A stretch of DNA of 64,000 nucleotides from Ohtaekwangia sp036786105 (GCF_036786105.1 NZ_DAIQRQ010000004.1:62001-126000), one strand, 5' to 3'; positions 36,437 through 45,667 are shown, counted from the stretch's first letter. The notes: generated by a model from the letters alone, not told the origin. Numbers and translations: made by a program.

Positions 36437-37120
36437 ATGAGAAGAATATTCTTTACCCTTTTCTTTTACTTTCTACTCATTGCTTCATTTGCTCAGGTAC
36501 AAACAGGAAAAGCTTCCTTTTATGCTGATAAATTTGATGGCGTTATTACAGCCAGCGGAGAAAAATACCGCCATAACAAATTGACGGGTGCTCACAAAAC
36601 ATTGCCTTTCGGAACGAAAGTGCGCGTTACGAATCTGGCCAATAATAAATCGGTTGAAGTAACGATCAACGACCGTGGCCCCTGGGTGGAAGGACGTATC
36701 ATAGACCTTTCGCGTAAAGCTGCTGAAGAGCTTGGCTTCACCAACAAAGGTGTGGCCGATGTAAAGCTTGAAATTGTAGATCCGGGAGATGGCAAAACAA
36801 GCGATCCGGGCAGACCTATTGAACACGTGATGGTTGAAGAAAAAGAATTTTATGAATTTGAAATCACACGCCTTACACCAAAAGGGTTTGGGGTGCAGAT
36901 CGGCACTTATCAGGAACTTGTAAACCTGATGCGCCTTTCAGATAACCTGAAAAACTCTTACAAAAAGCAGGTTACGATTCAGGTAAAAGTGATAAACGGC
37001 ATTAAATATTATGGAATTATTCTTGGCAAATTTTCATCGCGTGCCAAAGCAGAAGATTTCCGCGAAGAGCTCAAGGGTAAATTCCCCGATGCGTTTATTG
37101 TAGAGTACGACAGGCTATAA
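36437..37120 (+). CDS. rlpA: RlpA-like protein with SPOR domain
   Basis: A 227-residue protein from the ATG at 36437; the in-frame start 21 bases upstream would overlap the promoter. Signal peptide (cleavage after ASFAQ), a double-psi beta-barrel domain (about 20-110: GKASFYADKFDG, LPFGTKVRVTNLANNKSV, VTINDRGPWVEGRIIDLS with the conserved Asp-Arg-Gly-Pro), and a C-terminal SPOR domain (about 145-227) that binds denuded glycan strands at the septum. RlpA proteins are lytic transglycosylases or septal factors. It has no lipobox, unlike many RlpA lipoproteins. Confidence 0.9.
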   Translation: MRRIFFTLFFYFLLIASFAQVQTGKASFYADKFDGVITASGEKYRHNKLTGAHKTLPFGTKVRVTNLANNKSVEVTINDRGPWVEGRIIDLSRKAAEELGFTNKGVADVKLEIVDPGDGKTSDPGRPIEHVMVEEKEFYEFEITRLTPKGFGVQIGTYQELVNLMRLSDNLKNSYKKQVTIQVKVINGIKYYGIILGKFSSRAKAEDFREELKGKFPDAFIVEYDRL

Positions 37121-37212
37121 TATTTCTTATCCTTTCAATCTTCGCTAACCTCTACCGACTTACTCGACAAGTTCTTTTTAGACAGAAATAAGTTTTTCTT
37201 TGCAGAATCCTG

Positions 37213-37241
37213 GCCGGTTGTGATCCATCAACACAACCGGC
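37213..37241 (+). promoter_or_regulatory. Perfect hairpin in the leader of the TauE/SafE gene
   Basis: GCCGGTTGTG (37213-37222) and CACAACCGGC (37232-37241) form a perfect 10-bp stem with a 9-base loop, ending 12 bases before the ATG at 37254. It may sequester the ribosome site or be an operator. Confidence 0.55.
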
Positions 37242-37253
37242 GCAAAGGTTTTT

Positions 37254-38039
37254 ATGGAAATTATAGGGTATATCGCGTCTGTCTGCATCGGTTTGATTTT
37301 GGGATTGTTAGGAGGAGGAGGGTCGATTCTTTCCATTCCAATTCTTGTTTATCTGTTTCACATGGATGCTGTTATAGCGTCCGCTTACTCGCTGTTTATT
37401 GTTGGCATCACCAGTTTCGTGGGAGCTGTTCCCAAATACAAAGAGCACCTGGTAAATATCCGCACGGGTATTTTGTTCGGTATACCTTCCATCGTTAGCA
37501 TTTTTATTACGCGTAGATGGATCGTTCCTGCTATACCTGAAATTATTCTGCAAACATCTTCGGTTGTTATCACCAAGCGCATTCTTCTGTTGGGCATGTT
37601 TGCTATACTCATGATTCTGGCATCAGCTTCGATGATTCGCGGTAAAAGGGAATTACAGAAAGATGACGATCGGTTCAGAACGTTCCTCGTGTTAATAGAA
37701 GGTATACTGATCGGATTTCTTACCGGACTGGTTGGAGCAGGTGGCGGCTTTCTTATTATACCGGCGCTCGTCTTACTTACCGGGCTACCGTTTAAAACTG
37801 CAGTAGGCACTTCATTGTTCATCATTGCCATTAACTCGCTGGTGGGTTTCCTGGGCGATGTGATGAATTATAGTATGAACTGGTCCTTTCTGCTCTCCAT
37901 TACCGTACTCGCCATTATCGGTATACTCATCGGCAACAAACTCTCCGGTTCAATTTCGAATATTAAGTTGCGCAAATCGTTTGGATGGTTTGTGCTCGCT
38001 ATGGGCTGCTGGATATTGATCAAAGAGCTTGTGCTTTAA
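37254..38039 (+). CDS. TauE/SafE-family sulfite/anion exporter
   Basis: A 261-residue membrane protein with about eight predicted helices in two repeats. The family signatures are the Gly-rich GLLGGGGSILSIPIL near the start and its counterpart GLVGAGGGFLIIPALVLL in the second half, followed by AVGTSLFIIAINSLVGF. Substrates in this family include sulfite, sulfoacetate and other organosulfur anions; the actual one is unknown. A strong hairpin lies directly upstream. Confidence 0.9.
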   Translation: MEIIGYIASVCIGLILGLLGGGGSILSIPILVYLFHMDAVIASAYSLFIVGITSFVGAVPKYKEHLVNIRTGILFGIPSIVSIFITRRWIVPAIPEIILQTSSVVITKRILLLGMFAILMILASASMIRGKRELQKDDDRFRTFLVLIEGILIGFLTGLVGAGGGFLIIPALVLLTGLPFKTAVGTSLFIIAINSLVGFLGDVMNYSMNWSFLLSITVLAIIGILIGNKLSGSISNIKLRKSFGWFVLAMGCWILIKELVL

Positions 38040-38211
38040 GATCAATATAGCATGCCTGCTGCCATTCATATTGCAGCATATCTACCGGATTTGCTTTAGC
38101 GGCTGGTAATATTGCAGGTGCATGCTTAATATACTTTTATAAATCTTTCGATAGCAGGATCACGATACTGAATAGAGATTTGGAAAAACTGTTCAACTAA
38201 CGTTCTGCGGG

Positions 38212-38586
38212 TTAAATGACTTCAAAGAATACCTTGCGGAGCCAGGCTTCCAGCGGTTCATCGATAGGCCGAAAGCGATTCAAGGTGTGTTCGTAAAACA
38301 TATCTACGCCACTGCCAAAGTGCACAACGATCTCAACAGGCACAGCTATATATCCTAATCGCTTAGCAGCAACGATGCGATGGTTGCCATCCGTTAGCAA
38401 GGCTGTATTTTTAATGACGGTAAGTTCCACTGGAGTAAGTCCATGCTCGCGCACAAACTCGGTAACTTCACTAACATTGTGTACATCGATGTAGGGTAAG
38501 TGGGGCACCGCTGTTTCATCGCGTTTAAATTCCCGGTAATCCCACAGAACACTGATCGGAATTTCTGCTTGTCTTTTGTAGATCAT
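38212..38586 (-). CDS. ParB/sulfiredoxin-fold nuclease-like protein
   Basis: A 124-residue protein whose centre, ELTVIKNTALLTDGNHRIVAAKRLG (in blocks), fits the ParB-N/sulfiredoxin fold, with the DGNHR motif equivalent to the conserved DG-H-R/GxxRxxA site, followed by VPVEIVVHFG. There is no ParB DNA-binding domain. Such small stand-alone proteins can be nucleotide-hydrolysing or adaptors; the role here is unknown. It lies alone, downstream of the chemotaxis operon and behind its terminator. Confidence 0.65.
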   Translation of the reverse strand: MIYKRQAEIPISVLWDYREFKRDETAVPHLPYIDVHNVSEVTEFVREHGLTPVELTVIKNTALLTDGNHRIVAAKRLGYIAVPVEIVVHFGSGVDMFYEHTLNRFRPIDEPLEAWLRKVFFEVI

Positions 38587-38963
38587 ACAGTTGTTCTCCT
38601 TTCAACTTCACTTGTCTCCAGAAGACAAACCCTATACCGCTAACATAAATGCCCCTTATAGGTCAGATTCAATCCTTGGTCGCATCATATCAACCTTTGC
38701 ACATCTCATATTGGGATTGATAATTGTACAGCCTGGTTCTGAAAGTAAAAAGGAAGGCACAGGCCTCCCTTCTTTCCTTGGGCTAAAATGCGAATCAAAA
38801 CAACGGAATATCAACTTAACTTTTGCTGTATCGTAGTTCGAGATGTTATGTTACCGCTAACGAAGGCCAAATATAAACAACAATAGGAAAAAGTGGCTTC
38901 CGCCTTTTTTATTCACTTTCTACACCGCTATCAACGGTTCAAAATGCGGAGCAGCGGGCAGCG
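38587..38963. other. Gene-free spacer after the chemotaxis operon
   Basis: 377 bases with no credible gene. It contains the terminator at 38747-38771 and presumably the promoter of the ParB-like gene. The two overlapping + strand ORFs here read through the terminator and look non-coding. Confidence 0.45.
38747..38771 (-). terminator. Intrinsic terminator downstream of cheD
   Basis: Reverse strand GGGAGGC-ctgt-GCCTTCC, a 7-bp stem (one G-T pair, extendable by A-T pairs), followed by TTTTTACTTT. It lies about 195 bases after the cheD stop. Confidence 0.65.
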
Positions 38964-39470
38964 TCAATATCCAAATCCACGGCTGATCACTTCGTTTACC
39001 TCTGCTGCTGATCTGTTCAGAATAAACATTCTTACTTTACCTGTCTGTGTGTTAAAAATAATCTTCCGGCCATAATTACCACCTGTATGTTGCGCCACAA
39101 TTCGAATTCCGGCTTCCTCCATCAGCGCAACGGCAACTTCTATATTTCTCCGCCCAACAGAAAACAGAGTGTGGTCTCCAACCCATGAGTTGCAACCTCC
39201 AAATACCTTGGCTTCCATGGATCCTATACTTGCTCCGCGATTACGCATGGAACGGATCAGCATGTTTACAGAGGCGTATCCCTGGTCAGGATCAGCCGGA
39301 GTACTTTCTGGAGATCCTGGCATGCGATAGTGATTTATGCCGCTTAACATGCGCTGTTTATCCCACAGGCAAACTGAAACACATGACCCCAGCACAGTGT
39401 ATATCTGCGCAGGAACATTTGTGATCATGAACTGTCCGTTGGTTAAAAAGTAACGCTTAAGCGGCTCCAT
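38964..39470 (-). CDS. cheD: Chemoreceptor glutamine deamidase CheD
   Basis: A 168-residue protein with the CheD signature: TVLGSCVSVCLWDKQ with the catalytic Cys, GINHYRMPGSPES with the catalytic His, and a KVFGGCNSWVG loop. CheD deamidates Gln sites on MCPs and can interact with CheC. There is no cheC in the window. It overlaps cheR by 14 bases and is last in the operon. Confidence 0.93.
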   Translation of the reverse strand: MEPLKRYFLTNGQFMITNVPAQIYTVLGSCVSVCLWDKQRMLSGINHYRMPGSPESTPADPDQGYASVNMLIRSMRNRGASIGSMEAKVFGGCNSWVGDHTLFSVGRRNIEVAVALMEEAGIRIVAQHTGGNYGRKIIFNTQTGKVRMFILNRSAAEVNEVISRGFGY

Positions 39471-40317
39471 GTGAAAGCTTATATATAGTTGGCCTGATCT
39501 GTTTTAGCGGCATATCCATTCCCATAATAGATTCGCTGTGTCCAAGAAATAACAATCCACCGGGATTCAGACACGTTGCAAGCTTTCGAATTACCTGCTC
39601 TTGCAATACCCGGTCGAAATAGATCAATACATTGCGACAGAAAATTATATCCCATGAACCCAATCGCATAGTATCAAATGCTTCCATCAGGTTAATACGC
39701 CTGTAAGCAATTCTGCTTCTGAATACAGGTTTTATACGTACCAGGCCGCGATGGCTATCTTTACCTTTCAAAAAATAAACTGGCCGCCATTCAGGAGGAA
39801 CTACCTCTATACGATCGGCATGATAAATACCCTGATGCGCTTTCTGCATAACGCGCACCGATATATCGCTGGCCAGCATTGAGTAATTAAAAGATACATG
39901 TTTCCTTTTAAACTCTTCCAATACCATGAGCAGCGAATAGGGCTCTTCTCCGGTAGAGCAGCCGGCAGACCATACCTTCAAACTCTGAAAACGTGGTTCA
40001 TGAATACTGGCTGGCAAAAATGTATCAGATAAAAACTGAAAGTGAGCGGGCTCGCGAAAGAAATCAGTTTTATTGGTTGTTATGAGATCAACTACATGAA
40101 AGAGTTCACTTTCGCGTCCTTTATCACTAAATATATAGTCTACAAACGAGGCATAATTATCCATGCCCAGCGTGCGGACTTTCTTATTCAATCTGCTTTC
40201 CAGCATTGATCGTTTGGCCAACGGCAGCTTGATGCCATACGTTTTTATAATATACTGACTAAGCCGTTCAAAACTGGCATCATCCATTTTGAGGGTTGTT
40301 AAATCAAGGTGCGTCAT
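39457..40317 (-). CDS. cheR: Chemoreceptor methyltransferase CheR
   Basis: A SAM-dependent methyltransferase of 286 residues from the ATG at 40317 (in-frame TTG at 40341 and ATG at 40287 are alternatives). N-terminal helical domain (FERLSQYIIKTYGIKLP), then the SAM motif WSAGCSTGEEPYSLLMVLEE, then the C-terminal sheet with DIIFCRNVLIYFD and LFLGHSES, all typical of CheR. It methylates glutamates on the MCP, whose C-terminus ends in a tether-like motif. It follows a 30-residue membrane ORF whose stop overlaps the TTG alternative start. Confidence 0.93.
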   Translation of the reverse strand: MTHLDLTTLKMDDASFERLSQYIIKTYGIKLPLAKRSMLESRLNKKVRTLGMDNYASFVDYIFSDKGRESELFHVVDLITTNKTDFFREPAHFQFLSDTFLPASIHEPRFQSLKVWSAGCSTGEEPYSLLMVLEEFKRKHVSFNYSMLASDISVRVMQKAHQGIYHADRIEVVPPEWRPVYFLKGKDSHRGLVRIKPVFRSRIAYRRINLMEAFDTMRLGSWDIIFCRNVLIYFDRVLQEQVIRKLATCLNPGGLLFLGHSESIMGMDMPLKQIRPTIYKLSHGAA

Positions 40318-40337
40318 ATCGGCAACGAGGTACTCAA

Positions 40338-40430
40338 TCAATTCTTAACATCAACCCCAACGACATATTTCGTCAGCAGAAAAAAAGCAATCAGTAATAA
40401 CAGGTATAAGAAAATCTTCCCCCGCTTCAT
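40338..40430 (-). CDS. 30-residue single-pass membrane protein in the chemotaxis operon
   Basis: In the 136-base gap between the MCP and CheR genes the reverse strand has an ATG at 40430 and a TGA at 40340-40338. The product begins MKRGKIFLYLLLLIAFF (basic start, then one strongly hydrophobic segment of about 16 residues) and ends VVGVDVKN. The stop overlaps the TTG alternative start of cheR (TTGA), which suggests translational coupling. It is too short for most gene finders. I know no family. Chance ORFs of this size are common, so the evidence is the fit between position, hydrophobic pattern and overlap. Confidence 0.5.
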   Translation of the reverse strand: MKRGKIFLYLLLLIAFFLLTKYVVGVDVKN

Positions 40431-40477
40431 ATACCATTTCCCAATATCAAAATCCCCCATACCTATATTAATGAAAT

Positions 40478-42616
40478 TTAAAATTCTGTAAACTCCTGAT
40501 CTCTCACACTATCATCCAGTTTCAGATCGACACCTCCGTTGTGCATCGGAATGCGTTGGCGGAATTGATTTACCGAGTAACCTTTTTTAGCGTTGCGCAT
40601 ATTTTTGGTATTTCTACCATCAACATCAATTTTAAAATAGCTGATGGCGGCCTTCAATTCTTCTGCCTGGGAGCTTAACTCTTCAGCGTTAGACGACATC
40701 TCTTCAGCTGCCGAAGCATTGCCCTGCGTTACCTGCGAAAGTTGCTGTATGGCTTTGTTAACCTGGCTTGCTCCCAGATTTTGCTCAACACTGGCTGCGG
40801 CAATCTCCTGCACAAGCGCTGCTGTTTTGCCTATATCCGGCAAAGTATTTAACAACAGTTCTTTTGATTCTTTGGCTTGCTTTACAGTACGTGCCGAGAT
40901 CTCGTTGATTTCTGCCGCTGCTTTTTGACTGCGCTCGGCAAGCTTGCGCACTTCTGCTGCTACCACGGCAAATCCTTTACCGTGCTCGCCGGCCCGAGCT
41001 GCTTCAACGGCAGCGTTAAGCGCGAGCAGATCTGTTTTGGAAGCAATCTCTTCAATGATCGCGATCTTATCGGCAATCATCGTAATAGCATCAACAGCTT
41101 CTGATACCGAGCGGCTGCCCTCTTGAATATCCTGCAGCGCTTTGTTTGATATCTTTTCTGTTTCGCGCGAGTTATCTGTGTTCTGTAAGATATTAGCTGC
41201 CATCTGTTCCATTGAAGATGACACCTCTTCGGATGCACTGGCCTGTTCCTGGGCACCCTGCGACATCTGTTGAGATGCTGATGCCACCTGCTGACTTGCC
41301 GCGGTAACATTATCGGCTCCATTATATATGGTAGTAGCTATATTACGCAGGTTTGTTACCATCTGCTCAAGGGCTTCATCAAGCTCTCCGCCATGATCTT
41401 TCCGCTGTTTGAAGTCAATCATCAAGTCGCCACCGGAAACACGTTTGGCAATTTGTACAGAGCCGCGTAATTTTTCGATCATTCGCTGAAGCTCCATCAA
41501 CACTAATCCAATTTCATCTTCGGTAGTAATCTTTACATCAGCGGAGAAATCGCCGGCTGATAATTTCTTCACAGCACCGGTTGCTATATTCAATGACGTC
41601 ATTATACCGCGCAGCAACCACAAGCCCATCAACACACTAATGGTAATGGCAGCAAAAACGATAATGCTCATAATCTGTATCGAGTTATGATACATGGCTG
41701 CTGTTTCTTCGCCTTCGCGAGCAAGTTGCTGATTAACAATATCAAGGTATATATCAATTAATTTGGTAAGTTCCGCACCCGCCTCGTCACCTGATTTATT
41801 GGATATATCCAATGCAAGACTATTTGTTGCACGGTATGCCAGATCCATAATTTCCTTATGTACAGTATAAAATGTCGAATATTGCCTGTTATACTTATCC
41901 AGTAAAACACCCAGTTGACCAGTTGTAATTTTGCCCAACCGTGTTATGGCCAGCTCCAGTTCGTTTTCTACATCTGCAGCTTCTTTTATCACAAGTTCAC
42001 GCTGTGCTGCACCGCCAGCAAGGATCATTGTCTTTTCTTCATTGTAAAGCGTGGCAAACAAATCGCGGATGTGCGATAATTCTCTGAGCTGCTCTTTCGA
42101 ACCGCGGAGATTTACTTCACTGATCAATTCTTCCAATGTTGAATTGACTTTAATAAAATCGGCATACCCTTCAGTAAACAAACGTCTTTTAGCAACGTTT
42201 TCTGTGTTTTCGAATGCCAGCTTTATAATCTCATTATTCGTTTTTAGAAAATCATTATACTTAATTTCCATCTGTGCCGCAGTTCGCCCCAACTCGCCTT
42301 TGCTTAACGACTTAAGCACCTCAAACTCATCGTTCGCACGATTTATACTCAACTCTATACCTCTGGCCAGCTCACTCATCTCCCGATCATCTGAAGCAAT
42401 AATAATTTTCTTTTGATCGCGCATGATGCGGTTAACCATTTGCCGAATTTTTGTAATGGAGCTGAGCTGTGTTACCGTGCCATTCATAACGGCACTTATA
42501 CGTTCGTTCATGTTGCCTATTCTGATGAAAGACATAATGAAGATCACGGTCATTAACACAATGAGTGCGGCAAATGCCAGGATCAGTTTGTTGCGGATGG
42601 TAAGTTTGTTTAGCAT
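40478..42616 (-). CDS. Methyl-accepting chemotaxis protein
   Basis: A 712-residue transmembrane chemoreceptor. TM1 (about 11-30), a periplasmic helical domain of about 280 residues (4HB-like), TM2 (about 315-337), a HAMP domain (about 338-390), and a signalling domain with tip sequence SKTDLLALNAAVEAARAGEH followed by GKGFAVVAAEVRKLAERS. Methylation helices flank it (EEVSSSMEQMAANI and SAAEEMSSNAEELSSQAEEL). The extreme C-terminus EFTEF matches the x-aromatic-x-x-aromatic pattern of the CheR tether (NWETF in E. coli). It is the only receptor in the window. Confidence 0.93.
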   Translation of the reverse strand: MLNKLTIRNKLILAFAALIVLMTVIFIMSFIRIGNMNERISAVMNGTVTQLSSITKIRQMVNRIMRDQKKIIIASDDREMSELARGIELSINRANDEFEVLKSLSKGELGRTAAQMEIKYNDFLKTNNEIIKLAFENTENVAKRRLFTEGYADFIKVNSTLEELISEVNLRGSKEQLRELSHIRDLFATLYNEEKTMILAGGAAQRELVIKEAADVENELELAITRLGKITTGQLGVLLDKYNRQYSTFYTVHKEIMDLAYRATNSLALDISNKSGDEAGAELTKLIDIYLDIVNQQLAREGEETAAMYHNSIQIMSIIVFAAITISVLMGLWLLRGIMTSLNIATGAVKKLSAGDFSADVKITTEDEIGLVLMELQRMIEKLRGSVQIAKRVSGGDLMIDFKQRKDHGGELDEALEQMVTNLRNIATTIYNGADNVTAASQQVASASQQMSQGAQEQASASEEVSSSMEQMAANILQNTDNSRETEKISNKALQDIQEGSRSVSEAVDAITMIADKIAIIEEIASKTDLLALNAAVEAARAGEHGKGFAVVAAEVRKLAERSQKAAAEINEISARTVKQAKESKELLLNTLPDIGKTAALVQEIAAASVEQNLGASQVNKAIQQLSQVTQGNASAAEEMSSNAEELSSQAEELKAAISYFKIDVDGRNTKNMRNAKKGYSVNQFRQRIPMHNGGVDLKLDDSVRDQEFTEF

Positions 42617-42640
42617 ACTGGTAGGTTAATATCTTTTTTA

Positions 42641-43120
42641 TCACTCCGCTGCAGGCACAATCTCCACGCCTTGCAGGGCAAATACTTTGTTTACATCCAG
42701 AATCATAGTGATGTCTCCCTGATCATTTACAATACCGGTAACCGCAGTAGCCTTCCTGTAATTTTCTACATCTGCCGGCTGTTGTATCTGTTTTTGTTCA
42801 ATAACATTCACTTCCCTCGCTGTATCTACCAGCGCTCCCACTTGTATAACACGTTCGTCAGTTTCTCTTATATTGAGAACAAGGATTCGGTTTTTAGAGG
42901 TACTTGGTAAAGACGGTAATCCGAGCTTCATCCGGGTATCCAGCAATGGCAACACTTTGCCGCGAAGGTTAATAATGCCAAGCATATAATGCGGTGTATC
43001 AGGAATACGCGTAACATCTTTTAACTCGATGATCTCTTGCACATGATCAACGTGGATGGCGAATTTTTCATCGCCGAGCAAGAAGGTGAGATACGCCTGA
43101 GGTATAGCACGGTGCGGCAT
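42641..43120 (-). CDS. cheW: Chemotaxis coupling protein CheW
   Basis: A 159-residue CheW with two SH3-like barrels. Typical blocks: YLTFLLGDEKFAIHVDHVQEI, IPDTPHYMLGIINLRGKVLPLLD and the C-terminal DQGDITMILDVNKVF. It joins CheA to the MCP. It lies 8 bases after cheA and 24 before the MCP gene. Confidence 0.95.
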   Translation of the reverse strand: MPHRAIPQAYLTFLLGDEKFAIHVDHVQEIIELKDVTRIPDTPHYMLGIINLRGKVLPLLDTRMKLGLPSLPSTSKNRILVLNIRETDERVIQVGALVDTAREVNVIEQKQIQQPADVENYRKATAVTGIVNDQGDITMILDVNKVFALQGVEIVPAAE

Positions 43121-43128
43121 ATAGAAGA

Positions 43129-45117
43129 TTATAATGTTTGATAAGAGAATAATCGTTGCGGGTCAAGCACCAGCGCCATGGTACCATCGCCCAGAATGGT
43201 ACTGGCAGAAATAAAATCTGGATGTTCATAATACTCACCCAAGGGTTTCAATACGGCTTGTATCTTTCCCTGAATAGAATCTACCGCTATCCCTCTTCGA
43301 TTGCCGTTTACGTATACCGATATAATATCTGTTGTTTTGGGTGGCAACTCATGTGCATAGAAATTCTTCCGCAACGAGTATACATTCAGCAACTCGTTGT
43401 TTACAAGTATATCTGTATTGACATGTCCTTCACGATCCAGGGAAGCATACGGTATTCTGTCAATGCTTTCTATAGTATTCAGCGGCATTACATAGTGTGT
43501 GCTTGCCACTTTCATTAGTAAGCCTTCGATTATAGAACGTGAGAGCGGTAATTTTATATGAAAGGAAGTTCCCTCACCCGGAGTACTGGAAATAGTGATG
43601 CAGCCACGCAATTCCATAATGCGCTGGTTCACTACGTCCATACCAACACCGCGCCCTGATATATCGGAAACAATATCAGAGGTTGAGAGGCTTGGATGCA
43701 GTATAAGATTATATATCTCTTCTTGCGAAAGTACAGCTGTCTCTTCCACAATACCTTGCGCTACAGCCTTTCTGAAAACACGGTTTTTATCTATACCCCG
43801 GCCATCGTCACTCACTACCAGATTGATGGATGCTGCCGATTGATAGGCTTTTAACTTTATAGTGCCGTGTTCTGATTTACCAAGGAAATTCCTTGTTTCC
43901 GGAGATTCTATACCATGATCGATGGCATTGCGTATCAAGTGCATGATGGGATCAGTCATCATCTCGATCACATCTTTATCCATCTCTGTCTCGGTACCAA
44001 CCGATATAAAATTTACTTTCTTGCCCAGCGACTTTGAAAGATCGCGTACGAGACGCTTGAATTTTGTTACCAGCGTTTCAATAGGCACAAGCCCGATCTC
44101 CAGCGATGTGTCGCGCAGGTGGCCTGTTACCATTTCCAATCGTTCAGTTAGCTCATCAAGCTCTGCTATACGACTATTCTTCGCCACGTTGAGTACCTGT
44201 GCCTGAAGAATAACCAGCTCACTGATCCAGTTCATCAGGTCATCAATTTTCCGCTTGCTTACGCGTATCACACTGTCGTGTGTAAATTTTTTATCTATAG
44301 CATCTGCCTGTGATGCTGTACTGACGGGGACCTGCGATAATTTTCGTTTCTGCGCCCATGCCCGCAATTCTTCCTCTCCAATTTCTTTCTCATGAAATCG
44401 AACTACAATGGTGTGCAGTGCCGTATCATCCTGCAGATTTTCGTTGGCCAGATGAATAAGCTTTATAGTACACTCGTGTTCTACAAAAATAAAATAGCTC
44501 TCAATCTCCAGTGGAGTTGACGCCGTAAACAAAATAACCGTCCAGTATACTAAAGTATTATCTTCCTGGTGTAGCCAGGCCGTTGTTGTGCCCAGTGTTT
44601 CAAGGTCTTTTACAAGATAAGGCAGTGGATGATTACCATCAGCCATGAGAATAATGGATGGCGTAATGCGAATAACATAGGTTGTTATAGGTCGCTTCTC
44701 TACGCGCTTAACCTCCAGCGAATTTACCGATGCCTGCTCAATTTCCTGTAGAAAAGCTGTGGCTTGTTGGAGATTCTCATCCAGTTTTGCTGAATGGATA
44801 ATGCGCTCGACATCGTTTTTACCAAGCAGGTATCGCACTTTATCAAAAGCATGCAGTGTAAGGCTGATGAGTCTGTCTGTTATTTGCAGATTGCCTTTGC
44901 GCACATGATCAAATAACGTTTCAATGTGATGCGCCAACTGGCTGATGTTATCAAAACCAAACATACTGGCCGCACCTTTGATGGTGTGCATGGTTCTGAA
45001 AACCTGTTCTAACGGAGCGGTAGCCAGAGGGTTAGCTTCCAGTTGCATAAGCCCTTCATCAAGCTCATTCAGCAATTCAAGCGTATCCTCAATGAACCGC
45101 TTTTGATTACCGTCCAT
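43129..45117 (-). CDS. cheA: Chemotaxis histidine kinase CheA
   Basis: A 662-residue kinase. P1 Hpt domain with phospho-acceptor His44 (RTMHTIKGAASMFG), a linker/P2-like region (about 130-275), P3 dimerisation (RKIDDLMNWISELVIL), P4 ATPase with N box LMHLIRNAIDHGIES, G1 DDGRGID and G2 GRGVGMDVV, and a P5 CheW-like domain (about 525-660). It should autophosphorylate and pass phosphate to the adjacent single-domain CheY. The P2 region does not look like a standard CheY/CheB-binding domain. It overlaps cheY by 11 bases. Confidence 0.95.
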   Translation of the reverse strand: MDGNQKRFIEDTLELLNELDEGLMQLEANPLATAPLEQVFRTMHTIKGAASMFGFDNISQLAHHIETLFDHVRKGNLQITDRLISLTLHAFDKVRYLLGKNDVERIIHSAKLDENLQQATAFLQEIEQASVNSLEVKRVEKRPITTYVIRITPSIILMADGNHPLPYLVKDLETLGTTTAWLHQEDNTLVYWTVILFTASTPLEIESYFIFVEHECTIKLIHLANENLQDDTALHTIVVRFHEKEIGEEELRAWAQKRKLSQVPVSTASQADAIDKKFTHDSVIRVSKRKIDDLMNWISELVILQAQVLNVAKNSRIAELDELTERLEMVTGHLRDTSLEIGLVPIETLVTKFKRLVRDLSKSLGKKVNFISVGTETEMDKDVIEMMTDPIMHLIRNAIDHGIESPETRNFLGKSEHGTIKLKAYQSAASINLVVSDDGRGIDKNRVFRKAVAQGIVEETAVLSQEEIYNLILHPSLSTSDIVSDISGRGVGMDVVNQRIMELRGCITISSTPGEGTSFHIKLPLSRSIIEGLLMKVASTHYVMPLNTIESIDRIPYASLDREGHVNTDILVNNELLNVYSLRKNFYAHELPPKTTDIISVYVNGNRRGIAVDSIQGKIQAVLKPLGEYYEHPDFISASTILGDGTMALVLDPQRLFSYQTL

Positions 45118-45487
45118 TCATAATTGCGTTTGACAGCTGCGCGAAGAATGTTTCTGCGCGGTAAGGTTTTTTTATCCAGGCAGCTAATCCAGAGCGTTGC
45201 GCTTCACGCATTTTCTCAGGATCAGATTCTGTTGTCAGAAAAATAACCGGAATGGAAGTCAGTTGAGGTTCAGCTTTAATCTTGCGAAGCAATTCAAGTC
45301 CGGAGCATTCAGGCATGTTGTAATCTGAAAGCACCAGATCTACTGCAACTGTACCACTCTGTAACAATTGAAAAGCTTCTTTACCGTTAGACATACCCAG
45401 GGTTGTGTACCCTGAACGCTCAAGCGTATCGCACAGGAAATTGCGAATGCTGGTAAAATCCTCTACGACCAGTATCGTTTTCTTCAT
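45107..45487 (-). CDS. cheY: CheY-type single-domain response regulator
   Basis: A 126-residue receiver domain with acidic residues Glu9/Asp10, phospho-acceptor Asp55 (LVLSDYNMPE), Thr in FLTTESD and Lys in WIKKPY. No output domain. It starts the chemotaxis operon. Whether it acts on a motor or on gliding/twitching is unknown: there are no flagellar or gliding genes in the window. Confidence 0.92.
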   Translation of the reverse strand: MKKTILVVEDFTSIRNFLCDTLERSGYTTLGMSNGKEAFQLLQSGTVAVDLVLSDYNMPECSGLELLRKIKAEPQLTSIPVIFLTTESDPEKMREAQRSGLAAWIKKPYRAETFFAQLSNAIMNGR

Positions 45488-45667
45488 TGAAATAAATCTT
45501 ATTGGGGAATACTAAAAGCAAGATATATGGATTGACTCAAGTTTGTATTCCTGAGTATTACTTACACCATACTAAGGTAAATACCGATAATCGTATCCGT
45601 ATTTTTACGTACAAGAAATGGATTTATCTATATTACAATCATATTTTGCTTGCAGTCAATAATTCTC

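Noticed and set aside
38591..38836. 81-codon + strand ORF downstream of the chemotaxis operon
   Set aside because: It runs through the reverse-strand terminator hairpin, which explains its repetitive KKEGTGLPSFLG stretch; no family match.
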